Counted from the stretch's first letter, positions 1 to 7,030 are shown. The stretch is DNA of 27,131 bases from Candidatus Sordicultor fermentans (GCA_002385475.1 DGDO01000049.1:1-27131), one strand, 5' to 3'. Program-made: numbers and translations. The notes: a model not told the origin generated them from the sequence alone.

Positions 1-17
1 AGGCTAAAAGCGGCTCG

Positions 18-40
18 AAAGTCGTCGGGGTGACGACTTT
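18..40. repeat. Perfect hairpin, 9-bp arms
   Basis: Arms AAAGTCGTC (18-26) and GACGACTTT (32-40) are perfect reverse complements around a 5-nt loop. Four Ts overlap the end of the right arm, so it could be a weak terminator for a gene left of the window, or an intergenic repeat. Confidence 0.6.
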
Positions 41-48
41 TCTCCGCC

Positions 49-71
49 ATTCCCGAAATTTAGGCGGGAAT
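49..71. repeat. Inverted repeat of the ATTCCCG...CGGGAAT type
   Basis: Arms ATTCCCG (49-55) and CGGGAAT (65-71) flank a 9-nt centre. Short GC-rich hairpins of this style are common intergenic dispersed repeats in many bacterial genomes. Whether it is dispersed in this genome cannot be seen from one copy. Confidence 0.5.
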
Positions 72-103
72 CCAAGTTTTTGCCCTTAAGTAATTTAGAC
101 CCC

Positions 104-153
104 TGATAGAACCATTCAGGGGTGACGAACAAAAGGTGATAGAACCATTCAGG
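104..153. repeat. Two direct copies of a 17-bp motif
   Basis: TGATAGAACCATTCAGG occurs at 104-120 and again at 137-153, 33 bp apart start to start. The first copy, with the preceding CC, also forms a small hairpin (CCTGA 102-106 with TCAGG 116-120). With only two copies and a 16-bp gap this is not a CRISPR array; a local duplication is more likely. Confidence 0.7.
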
Positions 154-194
154 AATGAGGGACTTGGGCGGTCATTGCGAGCCTCGTAGTTTCG

Positions 195-219
195 CTGAGG
201 GAGGCTTTCTCTCCCTCAG
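195..219 (+). repeat. 9-bp-arm hairpin followed by T-rich sequence
   Basis: CTGAGGGAG (195-203) pairs with CTCCCTCAG (211-219) around a 7-nt loop. Downstream 220-250 is T-rich but lacks an immediate uninterrupted T run, so terminator function is possible but weak. It lies just inside a stretch beginning GTCATTGCGAG (171-181), which resembles the reverse complement of the ends of the elements at 315-356 and 442-474. Confidence 0.5.
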
Positions 220-314
220 TTAGCTTTTGTCTTTTAAGTTTTCTATTTTTTTAATCTTACGCCGTAGGCCGTCCGTGGCAATCCCGTTTTTCTTTGCCGA
301 GGAGAATCCAAAAA

Positions 315-356
315 GAGATCGCCACGCATGGCAAAATACGCCATGCTCGCGATGAC
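315..356. repeat. Intergenic element copy 1 (GAGATCGCCAC...CTCGCGATGAC)
   Basis: This 42-bp unit starts with GAGATCGCCAC (315-325) and ends with CTCGCGATGAC (346-356). The 20-bp core contains its own hairpin, CATGGC with GCCATG. The same two 11-bp termini recur at 442-474 around a different core. The consensus resembles widespread intergenic repeats of the GTCATTGCGAG / GTGGCGATCTC type. Confidence 0.65.
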
Positions 357-367
357 AAGGAAAAGAC

Positions 368-403
368 ACCCTCACCCTAACCCTCTCCCGTCGAGGGCGA
401 GGG
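368..403. repeat. CCCTCACCCTAACCCTCTCCC-type intergenic repeat
   Basis: A pyrimidine-rich block (368-390) is followed by a purine-rich complementary block (393-403), giving CCCTC/GAGGG pairings. This style of REP-like sequence is seen between genes in many unrelated bacteria. It sits between the two copies of the GAGATCGCCAC element. Confidence 0.5.
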
Positions 404-441
404 AAAATATGGAGAGTCTCCTGAAGAGGATGAGGGGAAGC

Positions 442-474
442 GAGATCGCCACCTCAATCGCTCCTCGCGATGAC
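442..474. repeat. Intergenic element copy 2 (same termini as 315-356)
   Basis: This 33-bp unit carries the same 11-bp left end (442-452) and 11-bp right end (464-474) as the element at 315-356, but with an 11-bp rather than 20-bp core. Conserved ends with a variable core suggest a non-autonomous, MITE-like or REP-like dispersed repeat. Confidence 0.65.
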
Positions 475-492
475 AGATGATAAAGGGGGGAT

Positions 493-517
493 TATAAGGG
501 GACGGCGCCCCCTTATA
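493..517. repeat. 9-bp-arm hairpin before the rpsU promoter
   Basis: TATAAGGGG (493-501) and CCCCTTATA (509-517) are perfect reverse complements around a 7-nt GC-rich loop. No T tract follows, so there is no clear terminator call. Confidence 0.5.
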
Positions 518-598
518 GTCGATACTATAGTTCTCTTTATTGTTTCTTTCTCATACTGACATTACTATAGGATAACTACAGCCAGCCAGGTAGTTTAT

Positions 599-627
599 TT
601 GACACTTTTCTTTTAATTTCTTATAAT
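599..627 (+). promoter_or_regulatory. Consensus sigma70-type promoter of the rpsU operon
   Basis: TTGACA (599-604) and TATAAT (622-627) match both consensus hexamers exactly with the optimal 17-bp spacer. Transcription would start near 634, leaving a leader of about 25 nt before the rpsU GTG start. This is the strongest promoter-like sequence in the window and fits a ribosomal protein operon. Confidence 0.85.
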
Positions 628-658
628 GGTTTTAACTTGGATTTAGGGAGGAATAAGG

Positions 659-838
659 GTGACTGAAATCAAAGTCGGTAAGGGAGAAAGCATAGACGAA
701 GCTTTGCGCCGGTTTAAGAAAAAGTGCCAGCGTAATGGAGTAATTTCGGAGATGAAACGCAGGGAGCATTATGAGAAACCGAGTGAAAAGAAAAGAAAGA
801 AGGCTCAAGCAGCTGCCCGAAGAAAAAGAAGAGGATGA
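659..838 (+). CDS. rpsU: Small ribosomal subunit protein bS21
   Basis: This 59-residue protein was found by reading the frame after the promoter. It starts at GTG with GGGAGGA seven bases upstream. It begins MTEIKVGKGESIDEALRRFK, the typical bS21 start, and continues with a KKCQRNGVISEMKRREHYEKP-like core. The C-terminal third is strongly basic (KKRKKAQAAARRKRRG), as expected for rRNA binding on the 30S subunit near the mRNA exit and anti-Shine-Dalgarno region. Its stop codon overlaps the ATG of the YqeY-like gene (ATGA), so the two are translationally coupled. As promoter-proximal gene it probably sets the expression level of the whole operon. Length and sequence are normal for the family. 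Confidence 0.93.
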   Translation: MTEIKVGKGESIDEALRRFKKKCQRNGVISEMKRREHYEKPSEKKRKKAQAAARRKRRG

Positions 839-1290
839 AAGAGGTATCGTCTTTAAAGGTTCAGATTGAAGAGCAGATGAAAGCAGCACTGAAGGCTCAC
901 GACCAGCTGAGGCTGGATACTTTGAGGTTGCTCCTTTCAGAGATAAAAAATAAAGAGATTGAAAAAAGGGGCAATCTGGAAGAGGGGGAAATAGTTGCCT
1001 TAATCCGGAAGGAGATTAAAAAGAGGCAAGAAAGTGAAGAATATTTTGAAAAAGGAAATCGTTCCGAGCTTTTAGAAAAGGCAGAGAAAGAGATAGCCAT
1101 TCTGCAAGATTTTCTCCCTCCTCAACTTTCAGAGGAGGAAGTGGAGCGAGTTATAAATGATGTATTAGCCAGCTGGCCTGGAGAAGCATCTCTTTTCCCG
1201 GTGATGAAGGAAGTGATGTCTCGCCTTCAGGGCAGGGCAGGGGGGGAAGTGATTTCTAAAGTGGTATGTCAAAAGATAAACGTGGGGTGA
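835..1290 (+). CDS. yqeY: YqeY-like protein (GatB/YqeY domain)
   Basis: This is a 151-residue soluble, charged protein of the GatB/YqeY family. The domain resembles the C-terminal tRNA-binding tail of the amidotransferase subunit GatB, but here it stands alone. The family hallmarks are the N-terminal helix with LRLDTLRLLLSEIKNKEIE (about residues 24-42), the central RKEIKKRQESEEYFEKGNR segment (about 58-76) and the FLPPQLSEEEVE motif (about 93-104). Its exact cellular role is not settled; a role linked to tRNA or aminoacylation is inferred from the GatB relation. The start ATG overlaps the rpsU stop, and phoH follows after 9 bases. The rpsU-yqeY pairing is widely conserved, which supports the call. 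Confidence 0.9.
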   Translation: MKEVSSLKVQIEEQMKAALKAHDQLRLDTLRLLLSEIKNKEIEKRGNLEEGEIVALIRKEIKKRQESEEYFEKGNRSELLEKAEKEIAILQDFLPPQLSEEEVERVINDVLASWPGEASLFPVMKEVMSRLQGRAGGEVISKVVCQKINVG

Positions 1291-1299
1291 TAGAAAAAC

Positions 1300-2292
1300 T
1301 TGTCTCAAGGGATTGACCTGAAAGATAGAGAAGTGCGTTTCTCTTTAGAAAGTGTGGAAAACATTAAAGCGCTTTTTGGCTATCTGGATAGTAAAATCAG
1401 AGTCGTTGAAAGTGTGTTTAAGGTAGAGGTAACTATAGAGGAAGAGGATCTAGTGATCAGAACTAAAAGTGAGAGTGGAGAGGTATCTTTAGCCCGAGAT
1501 TTTTTGCAAGAACTTTCTTCTTTTTCTCCTCCAGAAGAATTGAGTTCTGATGACCTGCAAAAAATGGCTCTCAGTTTCAAAGAAAACAAAAAAGCGTGGT
1601 GGAATGATAAAGTAGAACCCACTATTCTGACTACTGCTTATCATAAACCTGTCCGGGCTAAAAGTCCGGGGCAGATGAAATACGTTCAGACGGTAAGAAA
1701 TGCGGATATAACTTTCTGCATCGGTCCGGCCGGGACGGGGAAAACTTATTTAGCCATGGCTATGGCCTGCGCTGCCCTGCAAACCAAGAAAGTGAGCAGA
1801 ATTGTCTTGGTAAGGCCGGCGGTAGAAGCAGGAGAAAGCCTGGGATATCTACCTGGAGACCTGAAGGAGAAAATTGAACCCTATCTACGACCTCTTTATG
1901 ATGCCCTCTATGAAATGCTCTCCCCTGATAAATTTCAGAAGTACAGCGAAAAAGGAGTGATTGAGGTGGCTCCTCTTGCCTATATGAGAGGGAGGACGCT
2001 CAATGATTCCTTCATAGTTCTGGACGAAGCACAGAATACCACTCCTGAACAGATGAAAATGTTTTTGACCCGCATGGGCTTCGGTTCCAAGGTGGTGGTG
2101 ACCGGCGATATCACCCAGATTGACCTTCCCAGTGGTAAAAAATCGGGGTTAGTGGTGGTGCAAGAAATCCTTAAGGACATTAAGGGAATAGAATTTGTTT
2201 ATTTGAACGAAAAAGATGTGGTCAGACATCAGTTAGTCCAGAAGATTATTCTGGCTTATGAAAAATTTGAGGAAAAAGCTCTCTCTCGCTAA
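1300..2292 (+). CDS. phoH: PhoH-like P-loop ATPase
   Basis: This is a 330-residue PhoH/YbeZ-family protein. An N-terminal putative RNA-binding region (about 1-110) precedes the ATPase domain. The domain has Walker A GPAGTGKT (142-149), the conserved VRPAVEAGESLGYLPGD segment (171-187) and Walker B FIVLDEAQN (238-246). The sequence VVTGDITQIDLP (266-277) resembles superfamily 1 helicase motif III. The family's role is thought to lie in RNA metabolism together with YbeY, encoded two genes downstream. The start is TTG at 1300: an in-frame TAG lies at 1291-1293, so no earlier start exists, and GGGGTGA just upstream gives a modest ribosome binding site. Length is normal. The 3' end overlaps pgpH by 35 bases in another frame. 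Confidence 0.93.
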   Translation: MSQGIDLKDREVRFSLESVENIKALFGYLDSKIRVVESVFKVEVTIEEEDLVIRTKSESGEVSLARDFLQELSSFSPPEELSSDDLQKMALSFKENKKAWWNDKVEPTILTTAYHKPVRAKSPGQMKYVQTVRNADITFCIGPAGTGKTYLAMAMACAALQTKKVSRIVLVRPAVEAGESLGYLPGDLKEKIEPYLRPLYDALYEMLSPDKFQKYSEKGVIEVAPLAYMRGRTLNDSFIVLDEAQNTTPEQMKMFLTRMGFGSKVVVTGDITQIDLPSGKKSGLVVVQEILKDIKGIEFVYLNEKDVVRHQLVQKIILAYEKFEEKALSR

Positions 2293-4360
2293 GTCTCATC
2301 TTCTTTCTTTTCGCTTCCTGAATTTTCTCCTTTATGGAATAATGCTTTTCTTTCTCTTCTGGTTTTCTTCCTGGGGAGAGGAATGGAAAATAAAAGAGGG
2401 AGAAGTGGTCAGTCGAGACATCATTGCTCCTCGCTCGGTGGAAATTATCGATATTCCCAGCACTGCAGAAGCACAAAAGAGGCTTCTTTCTGCTATTCCT
2501 CCTGTTTATCGTGTCGACTCTCAAACGCTGGATAAAATTGAACAAGAGTTAGAAGAATTTTTTAAATCTCTGGAAGAAGCTCGTCCTACCTACTCTCTTT
2601 TATCTACCGATTTTAAGGATACCTTTAGTAAGAAGTGGAGAATTACCCCGGGGGTGTTGGAGTGGCTTATTGCCTCCCCTCAAGAGGAATATGAGAGAGT
2701 CAAAGGAGTTACTTTTGATATAATCAACCGCTATATGGCCAACCCTATCCGGGAAGAAGAATTAGAAGAGAAGATTTTAGAGGCCTATAGTGAGCTGGAA
2801 AGAATGGATCTGGGAGAAAGCGAAATAAGAGTGGCAGAAGCCCTGGTTTTCCGTTTTCTCCGGCCCACTGCAGTGGTGGATAGCGAGGGCACACAAAGAG
2901 AACGCTTAAAAGCTCTGGAATCTTTGCAACCGGTAAAGAGAATTATTAAGCGAGGGGAAGTGATTTTAAGAAAAGGAGAAATAGCTACTAAAGAGGACAT
3001 AGAAATTTTAAGAGCCATGGGCTTCGGGGGAGAAGGAGATCAGTGGTTCCAGCTTTTAGCCTGGGCTCTGGTAATAACTGGAGCGGTGGTGGCAGAATAT
3101 TTCTATATCCGAAAATTTGTCCCTTCTCTTTTGGAGGACGATTCTCTGCTCCTGTTGCGTTTAATAGCGGTAGGGGGCATTGTAGCCATGAATACACTGA
3201 CTTTTCGCCTTTCCTCCTTTTTTATAATCATCAGTGCTCTTCCTCTTATTCTTTTGCCTCTTTTAGGTGAAGATTATGCTCTGGGGGAATCCTTGATTCT
3301 TTTTCCTCTTATTCTTTTGGGGGACAGGGTGGATTTTATTCAGGGATTTTATATCTATGTTAATTTATTCTTGCCACTTTTCTGGTTAAGCAAAATCTCT
3401 AAAACAGGAGACCTGGTAAAAGCGGGAATGATGATGGCCTTTACCAATATGGGTTTGAGCTTTGTTTTTGGTTTGCAGGAGGGTAAAGAGTTAACCAAAG
3501 TTTTAGCTGATGCTTTTTATGGATGGGGAGGAGGAATGGGAGGAGCAGTAATCGCTCTGGGTGGAATTACTCTTTTGGAGAGTATTTTTCACATAACTTC
3601 CGATTTTCGGTTGATGGAATTGCTAAATCCTACTCATCCTCTTTTGAAAAGACTTCTCATGGAAGCTCCCGGCACTTATAGCCACAGCTTGATGGTGGCT
3701 AATCTCGCTGAAGCTGCAGCGGAGAGAATTGGAGCCAATCCTTTTTTAGTGAGGGTTGGAGCTTATTATCATGATGTAGGTAAGATAAAAAGGCCTTACT
3801 TTTTTATTGAGAACCAGATGGAGGGGCATAATGCCCACAATCGTCTTTCCCCTAACTTGAGCTCTTTAATTATCCAGAGTCATGTTAAAGACGGGGTGGA
3901 AATAGCCAGGCAATACAATTTGCCCCCCGAAATTCAGGAAATCATCGCTTGCCATCACGGGACCACTATAATACGCTATTTTTACGATAAGGCGGTAAAG
4001 GAAAGAAAAGATGAGGTGAGGGAAGAAGAGTTTCGCTATCCTGGACCTCTACCGCGTACTGTTGAACAAGCACTGGTGTTTTTAGCTGATAGTGTGGAAG
4101 CAGCGGTACGCAGTGCTACTCGTCCCACTCCTAGTCGGGTGGATGCCATAGTTAACGGTATTTTGCAAAAATATTTGCAGGAGGGACAGCTGGATGAATC
4201 TCCTCTCACTATGAGAGATATCCGGCAAATTGCTCAAGCTTTCGTGGTGGTTTTGAACGGAATGATTCACTCCCGGATTCCCTATTATCCGGAAGAAGAG
4301 GCATTAAAAATAGTCAGGGGGAAAGATATAAAAGATGAGCCGGGTAGAAATAGTAAATAG
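2258..4360 (+). CDS. pgpH: PgpH-type 7TM-HD cyclic-di-AMP phosphodiesterase
   Basis: This 700-residue integral membrane protein belongs to the 7TMR-HD family (PgpH of Listeria, YqfF of Bacillus), known to hydrolyse c-di-AMP to pApA. A first membrane segment lies at about 21-38. An extracytoplasmic 7TMR-HDED region (about 40-262) follows, then a bundle of hydrophobic helices (about 263-442). The cytoplasmic HD domain runs from about 455. Its metal and catalytic residues are visible: H475 (SHS), H505-D506 (HDVGK), H566-H567 (HHGTT) and D611 (FLADSVEAA). The ATG start lies inside phoH and has no clear Shine-Dalgarno, so expression may depend on coupling. The ybeY-cdd start overlaps its end by 26 bases. 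Confidence 0.92.
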   Translation: MKNLRKKLSLAKSHLLSFRFLNFLLYGIMLFFLFWFSSWGEEWKIKEGEVVSRDIIAPRSVEIIDIPSTAEAQKRLLSAIPPVYRVDSQTLDKIEQELEEFFKSLEEARPTYSLLSTDFKDTFSKKWRITPGVLEWLIASPQEEYERVKGVTFDIINRYMANPIREEELEEKILEAYSELERMDLGESEIRVAEALVFRFLRPTAVVDSEGTQRERLKALESLQPVKRIIKRGEVILRKGEIATKEDIEILRAMGFGGEGDQWFQLLAWALVITGAVVAEYFYIRKFVPSLLEDDSLLLLRLIAVGGIVAMNTLTFRLSSFFIIISALPLILLPLLGEDYALGESLILFPLILLGDRVDFIQGFYIYVNLFLPLFWLSKISKTGDLVKAGMMMAFTNMGLSFVFGLQEGKELTKVLADAFYGWGGGMGGAVIALGGITLLESIFHITSDFRLMELLNPTHPLLKRLLMEAPGTYSHSLMVANLAEAAAERIGANPFLVRVGAYYHDVGKIKRPYFFIENQMEGHNAHNRLSPNLSSLIIQSHVKDGVEIARQYNLPPEIQEIIACHHGTTIIRYFYDKAVKERKDEVREEEFRYPGPLPRTVEQALVFLADSVEAAVRSATRPTPSRVDAIVNGILQKYLQEGQLDESPLTMRDIRQIAQAFVVVLNGMIHSRIPYYPEEEALKIVRGKDIKDEPGRNSK

Positions 4361-5165
4361 AACCAGGGAAAGCTTTTTAACCAGAAAAAAGGTGCAGAAA
4401 ATAGTAGACTTCGTTTTAAAAGAGGAAGGGAAAGACTTTCCGGGGTGTTTGAGTATAGCGGCAGTGGATGAGGAGGAGATTCGAAGCCTGAAGAAAAGGT
4501 TTTTTTACCAGGATGTGTGTACCGATGTTATATCCTTTTTTTACGGATTTTCTGATGAAGATGATATCTGGGGAGAGATAATAATTTGTCCTGCTGTTGT
4601 CAAGCAAGAAGCACACGTCCGGGGAGAGAGCGAAGAGAGAGCGTTGAGCATCGTTTTAATCCATGGCTTGCTTCATCTTCTGGGATACGAAGACGAAGAT
4701 GCTGAAAAGGCCAGAGCAATGGAAGAAAGACAAGAAGCTCTGTATCGGCTTTTAGAAGAGGAAGAGGAAAGAGAAAAGTTGATAAAAAGAGCTATCAAGG
4801 TGAGAGAATATGCCTATGCTCCTTATTCTTCTTTTCCGGTGGGGGCGGCGCTGCTGGGATATGACGGGGATATTTTTACCGGTTGTAATGTGGAAAATGC
4901 CTCCCTGGGTTTAACCATTTGTGCCGAAAGGGTGGCGATTTTTAAGGCTATATCCCAGGGGGTAAGAGAATTTAAGAGAATAGCCATCATTGCTGACCCT
5001 TCTTCTTATTGTTTTCCCTGCGGAGCCTGCCGGCAGGTTCTTTATGAATTTGCTCCTCAACTGGAGGTAATAGCGGCTAAAAGTGATAGAGATTATGAGA
5101 TAGTTTCTCTTCACTCTCTTTTACCGCGGGCTTTTTTTCTGAGAAATGACGATAGAAAGGAGTAA
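4335..5165 (+). CDS. YbeY endoribonuclease fused to cytidine deaminase
   Basis: One uninterrupted 276-codon frame carries two enzymes. Residues 1-140 are YbeY, the 16S rRNA 3'-end maturation and quality-control RNase: VEIVNRT at the start, DVCTDVISF (60-68), GEIIICPAVV (80-89), and HGLLHLLGYED (110-120). Two metal histidines, H110 and H114, are present, but the third ligand position, normally His after GYD/GYE, is Asp120. A Glu-rich linker (140-147) leads to a complete cytidine deaminase (about 148-270): AYAPYSSFPVGAAL, GCNVENAS, the zinc/catalytic CAE (196-198) and PCGAC (228-232). In the ancestral order ybeY, dgkA and cdd are separate genes; here dgkA is absent and the other two are joined. 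The gene overlaps pgpH by 26 bases. Confidence 0.9.
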   Translation: MSRVEIVNRTRESFLTRKKVQKIVDFVLKEEGKDFPGCLSIAAVDEEEIRSLKKRFFYQDVCTDVISFFYGFSDEDDIWGEIIICPAVVKQEAHVRGESEERALSIVLIHGLLHLLGYEDEDAEKARAMEERQEALYRLLEEEEEREKLIKRAIKVREYAYAPYSSFPVGAALLGYDGDIFTGCNVENASLGLTICAERVAIFKAISQGVREFKRIAIIADPSSYCFPCGACRQVLYEFAPQLEVIAAKSDRDYEIVSLHSLLPRAFFLRNDDRKE

Positions 5166-5170
5166 ATAAC

Positions 5171-6055
5171 TTGGCTTTCCGCTCTGGTTTTGTTACCATA
5201 TGGGGGCAACCCAATGTAGGAAAATCTACTTTTTTAAATTACGTTTTGGGACGCAAGGTAGCTATTGTTTCTTCCAAGCCTCAAACTACCCGTCAGGTTT
5301 TAAAGGGAATTCTCAACCTCCCTGATGCCCAGGTGGTTTTTTTAGATACTCCGGGTTTGCATTCTCCCCGGGATGAATTTGGTAAATGGATGGTTCAGGA
5401 GGCTGAAAAAGCTCTGGATGGTGTTGATGTGCTTCTCTACATGATTGCTCCCGATAACAGGGAAGAAGAGGATAAAAAATATCTGAATAGTTTACATTCT
5501 TTTACCGGCCCGGTTTTTTTGGTTCTTAACAAAAAAGACCTGGTGCAAGAAGAAGAAGCCCGGAAAATTCTTTCCCGGTTTTCTAATCTTTTCCCCTTCC
5601 AAGGGAAAGCGGCAGTTTCTTCTATCACTGGAGAGGGGATTTCTGAGTTGCTTTCTGAGATAGTGGAAGCTCTTCCTCCGGGGCCTCCTTATTATGGAGA
5701 GGATGTTATCTCTGATATCTGGGAAAAAGATATAGTGGCAGAAATAATAAGGGAGAAAATCTGGTGGTATACTTATCAGGAAGTCCCTTACGGGGTAGAG
5801 GTGAGGGTGGAGGAGTTTAAAGACCGGGGTGATATTCTCTATATCAGAGCTATTATATATGTGGAGAGGGATTCCCATAAAAAAATTGTCATTGGTCAGG
5901 AAGGCAAAATGTTAAAAAAAATTGGAGAAGAGGCCAGAAAAGAAATAGAATTTAACTGGGGCAAAAAAGTTTATCTCGATTTGTGGGTTAAAGTGGAGAA
6001 GAACTGGAGGAAAAGACCCGAGGTTCTGGGAAGATGGGGATACAGGACTAAGTGA
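5171..6055 (+). CDS. era: GTPase Era
   Basis: This 294-residue GTPase binds the 3' end of 16S rRNA during 30S assembly. The G domain carries G1 GQPNVGKS (12-19), switch I threonines T39-T40 in QTTR, G3 DTPG (59-62), G4 NKKD (120-123) and a G5-like SSIT (150-153). A C-terminal KH domain has IGQEGKML (241-248) as its GxxG nucleic-acid-binding loop. The start is TTG at 5171 with AAAGGAG about 8 bases upstream. It follows ybeY-cdd by 5 bases, and its TGA overlaps the GTG of recO. Adjacency to YbeY fits the known cooperation of the two in 16S 3'-end processing. Length and motifs are normal. Confidence 0.95.
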   Translation: MAFRSGFVTIWGQPNVGKSTFLNYVLGRKVAIVSSKPQTTRQVLKGILNLPDAQVVFLDTPGLHSPRDEFGKWMVQEAEKALDGVDVLLYMIAPDNREEEDKKYLNSLHSFTGPVFLVLNKKDLVQEEEARKILSRFSNLFPFQGKAAVSSITGEGISELLSEIVEALPPGPPYYGEDVISDIWEKDIVAEIIREKIWWYTYQEVPYGVEVRVEEFKDRGDILYIRAIIYVERDSHKKIVIGQEGKMLKKIGEEARKEIEFNWGKKVYLDLWVKVEKNWRKRPEVLGRWGYRTK

Positions 6056-6828
6056 GAGAGAGATTTAATCGTTACTGGAAAGACGAGGGAATAGTGATTC
6101 GCTCTACTAACCTTGGAGAGCGAGACCGTCTGGTTACCCTTTTCACTCAGAAGAGGGGAAAAATTAGAGCTTTGGCAAAAGGAGCTCGAAAAGTGGGAAA
6201 TCGTTTTGGAGCTTCTTTAGATGTTTTTAATTATTCCGAATTTATGTTTTATTCCGGGGCGGGAATGCCCATACTCATGCAGGGTTTGATTAAGTTTTCT
6301 TACCGGGATATGACTTCTTCACTGATAAGGTGGTTAGAGGGAAGTTATTTGCTGTATCTTTTAGACCGCTGCTGGCAGTGGGAAAAGCCAGAAGAGGGGC
6401 TTTTAGAAAGAGTGCTATATTTCTGGGAGATAATTTTGAAAAAGGGGGAGGACGTTTATTCTTCTTTTCTCCGGTTCAAACTGGATTTGGCTTTTTATTT
6501 AGGAATAGCTCCACATCTCGAGAGCTGTGTTCTCTGCAACCGAGATGTGGAAGGAGAAGCTTACTGGAGCAACCAGGAAGGTGGTGTAATCTGTCCTTCC
6601 TGTGCTTCAAAAGTGCCAGAAAAAGTGGTTTTCCCTCAGGATTTGAGGGCTATACTCAGATATCTTTCCTCTCCGGGGGGAAATTTATCGTCGCTGAAGC
6701 TCAGTTTTTTTCAGTTTGAGGAACTGGATAAAATTCTTTCTGACTATTTGAGCTATGAAGTAGGAGATAAAGTTATGAACTGGCATGATTTTCGATCTCT
6801 TTATCAAGGAGCGGTTTTTTCCAGTTGA
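6052..6828 (+). CDS. recO: DNA repair protein RecO
   Basis: This 258-residue protein is a recombination mediator that, with RecR, helps load RecA on SSB-coated single-stranded DNA. The N-terminal OB-fold (about 8-85) contains the family pattern DEGIVIRS...ERDRLVTLFTQKRGK. The helical C-terminal part has a four-cysteine zinc site: C159 and C162 (CVLC), C181 and C184 (CPSC). The GTG start at 6052 overlaps the era stop, a GTGA junction typical of coupled genes. The gene ends the rpsU operon, and a strong promoter overlaps its stop codon. Length is typical. Confidence 0.92.
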   Translation: MRERFNRYWKDEGIVIRSTNLGERDRLVTLFTQKRGKIRALAKGARKVGNRFGASLDVFNYSEFMFYSGAGMPILMQGLIKFSYRDMTSSLIRWLEGSYLLYLLDRCWQWEKPEEGLLERVLYFWEIILKKGEDVYSSFLRFKLDLAFYLGIAPHLESCVLCNRDVEGEAYWSNQEGGVICPSCASKVPEKVVFPQDLRAILRYLSSPGGNLSSLKLSFFQFEELDKILSDYLSYEVGDKVMNWHDFRSLYQGAVFSS

Positions 6829-6853
6829 CAGGATTTTCTAAAATTGCTATATT
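6825..6853 (+). promoter_or_regulatory. Strong promoter overlapping the recO stop codon
   Basis: TTGACA (6825-6830) and TATATT (6848-6853) are separated by exactly 17 bp, and the TGA of recO lies within the -35 hexamer. The predicted start near 6858-6862 coincides with the first paired base of the long RNA fold described next. It is poorly placed as a simple glyQ promoter, being about 340 bases upstream. Confidence 0.75.
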
Positions 6854-6855
6854 TT

Positions 6856-7030
6856 AGGCTTGGTGTGTTCGGGGAGGAATAGGATAATTTATACTCATAA
6901 AAAAGACATCCAGCTAAATATCAGGCAGTGGCTATGATGAAAGATAAGGCGTTGTTAACTAAAAGTTTAGCAGCAAAAAATCTCGGAATACTAAAAACTC
7001 TGTCCTCCCCTCCACCATTGAGCCTCTTTT
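6856..7030 (+). ncRNA. Candidate structured RNA, 6S-like
   Basis: About 170 nt directly after a strong promoter fold back on themselves. Three collinear helices close the ends: AGGCT 6856-6860 with AGCCT 7021-7025, TGGTG 6861-6865 with CACCA 7013-7017, and GGGGAGGA 6871-6878 with TCCTCCCC 7003-7010. These enclose a large A/U-rich internal bubble. An inner helix GCTAAA 6913-6918 with TTTAGC 6966-6971 and a weak apical helix complete a rod. Length, rod shape and central bubble match 6S RNA, the global regulator that binds sigma70-RNA polymerase. The helices are read from sequence; the family assignment is inference. A T-box-type leader for glyQ is the main alternative, but its conserved UGGN bulge is not seen. 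A short T run follows at 7027-7030. Confidence 0.5.

Larger units (their letters stand above)
1..598. other. Repeat-rich non-coding region upstream of rpsU
   Basis: No credible gene is visible in either strand across about 600 bases. The stretch is instead a patchwork of short inverted repeats. Hairpins are seen at 18-40 (9-bp arms), 49-71 (7-bp arms), 102-120 (5-bp arms), 195-219 (9-bp arms followed by a T-rich stretch) and 493-517 (9-bp arms). There are also two elements with matching termini at 315-356 and 442-474. The style resembles the REP/MITE-like debris found between genes in many bacteria. The repeat-free tail at 541-598 leads into the rpsU promoter. Confidence 0.7.

Noticed and set aside
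104..153. CRISPR-like repeat pair
   Set aside because: Only two 17-bp copies with a 16-bp gap and no cas genes; too short and too few.
6330..6719. 129-codon + strand frame inside recO
   Set aside because: It lies fully inside recO in another frame; recO has intact motifs, including the four zinc cysteines.
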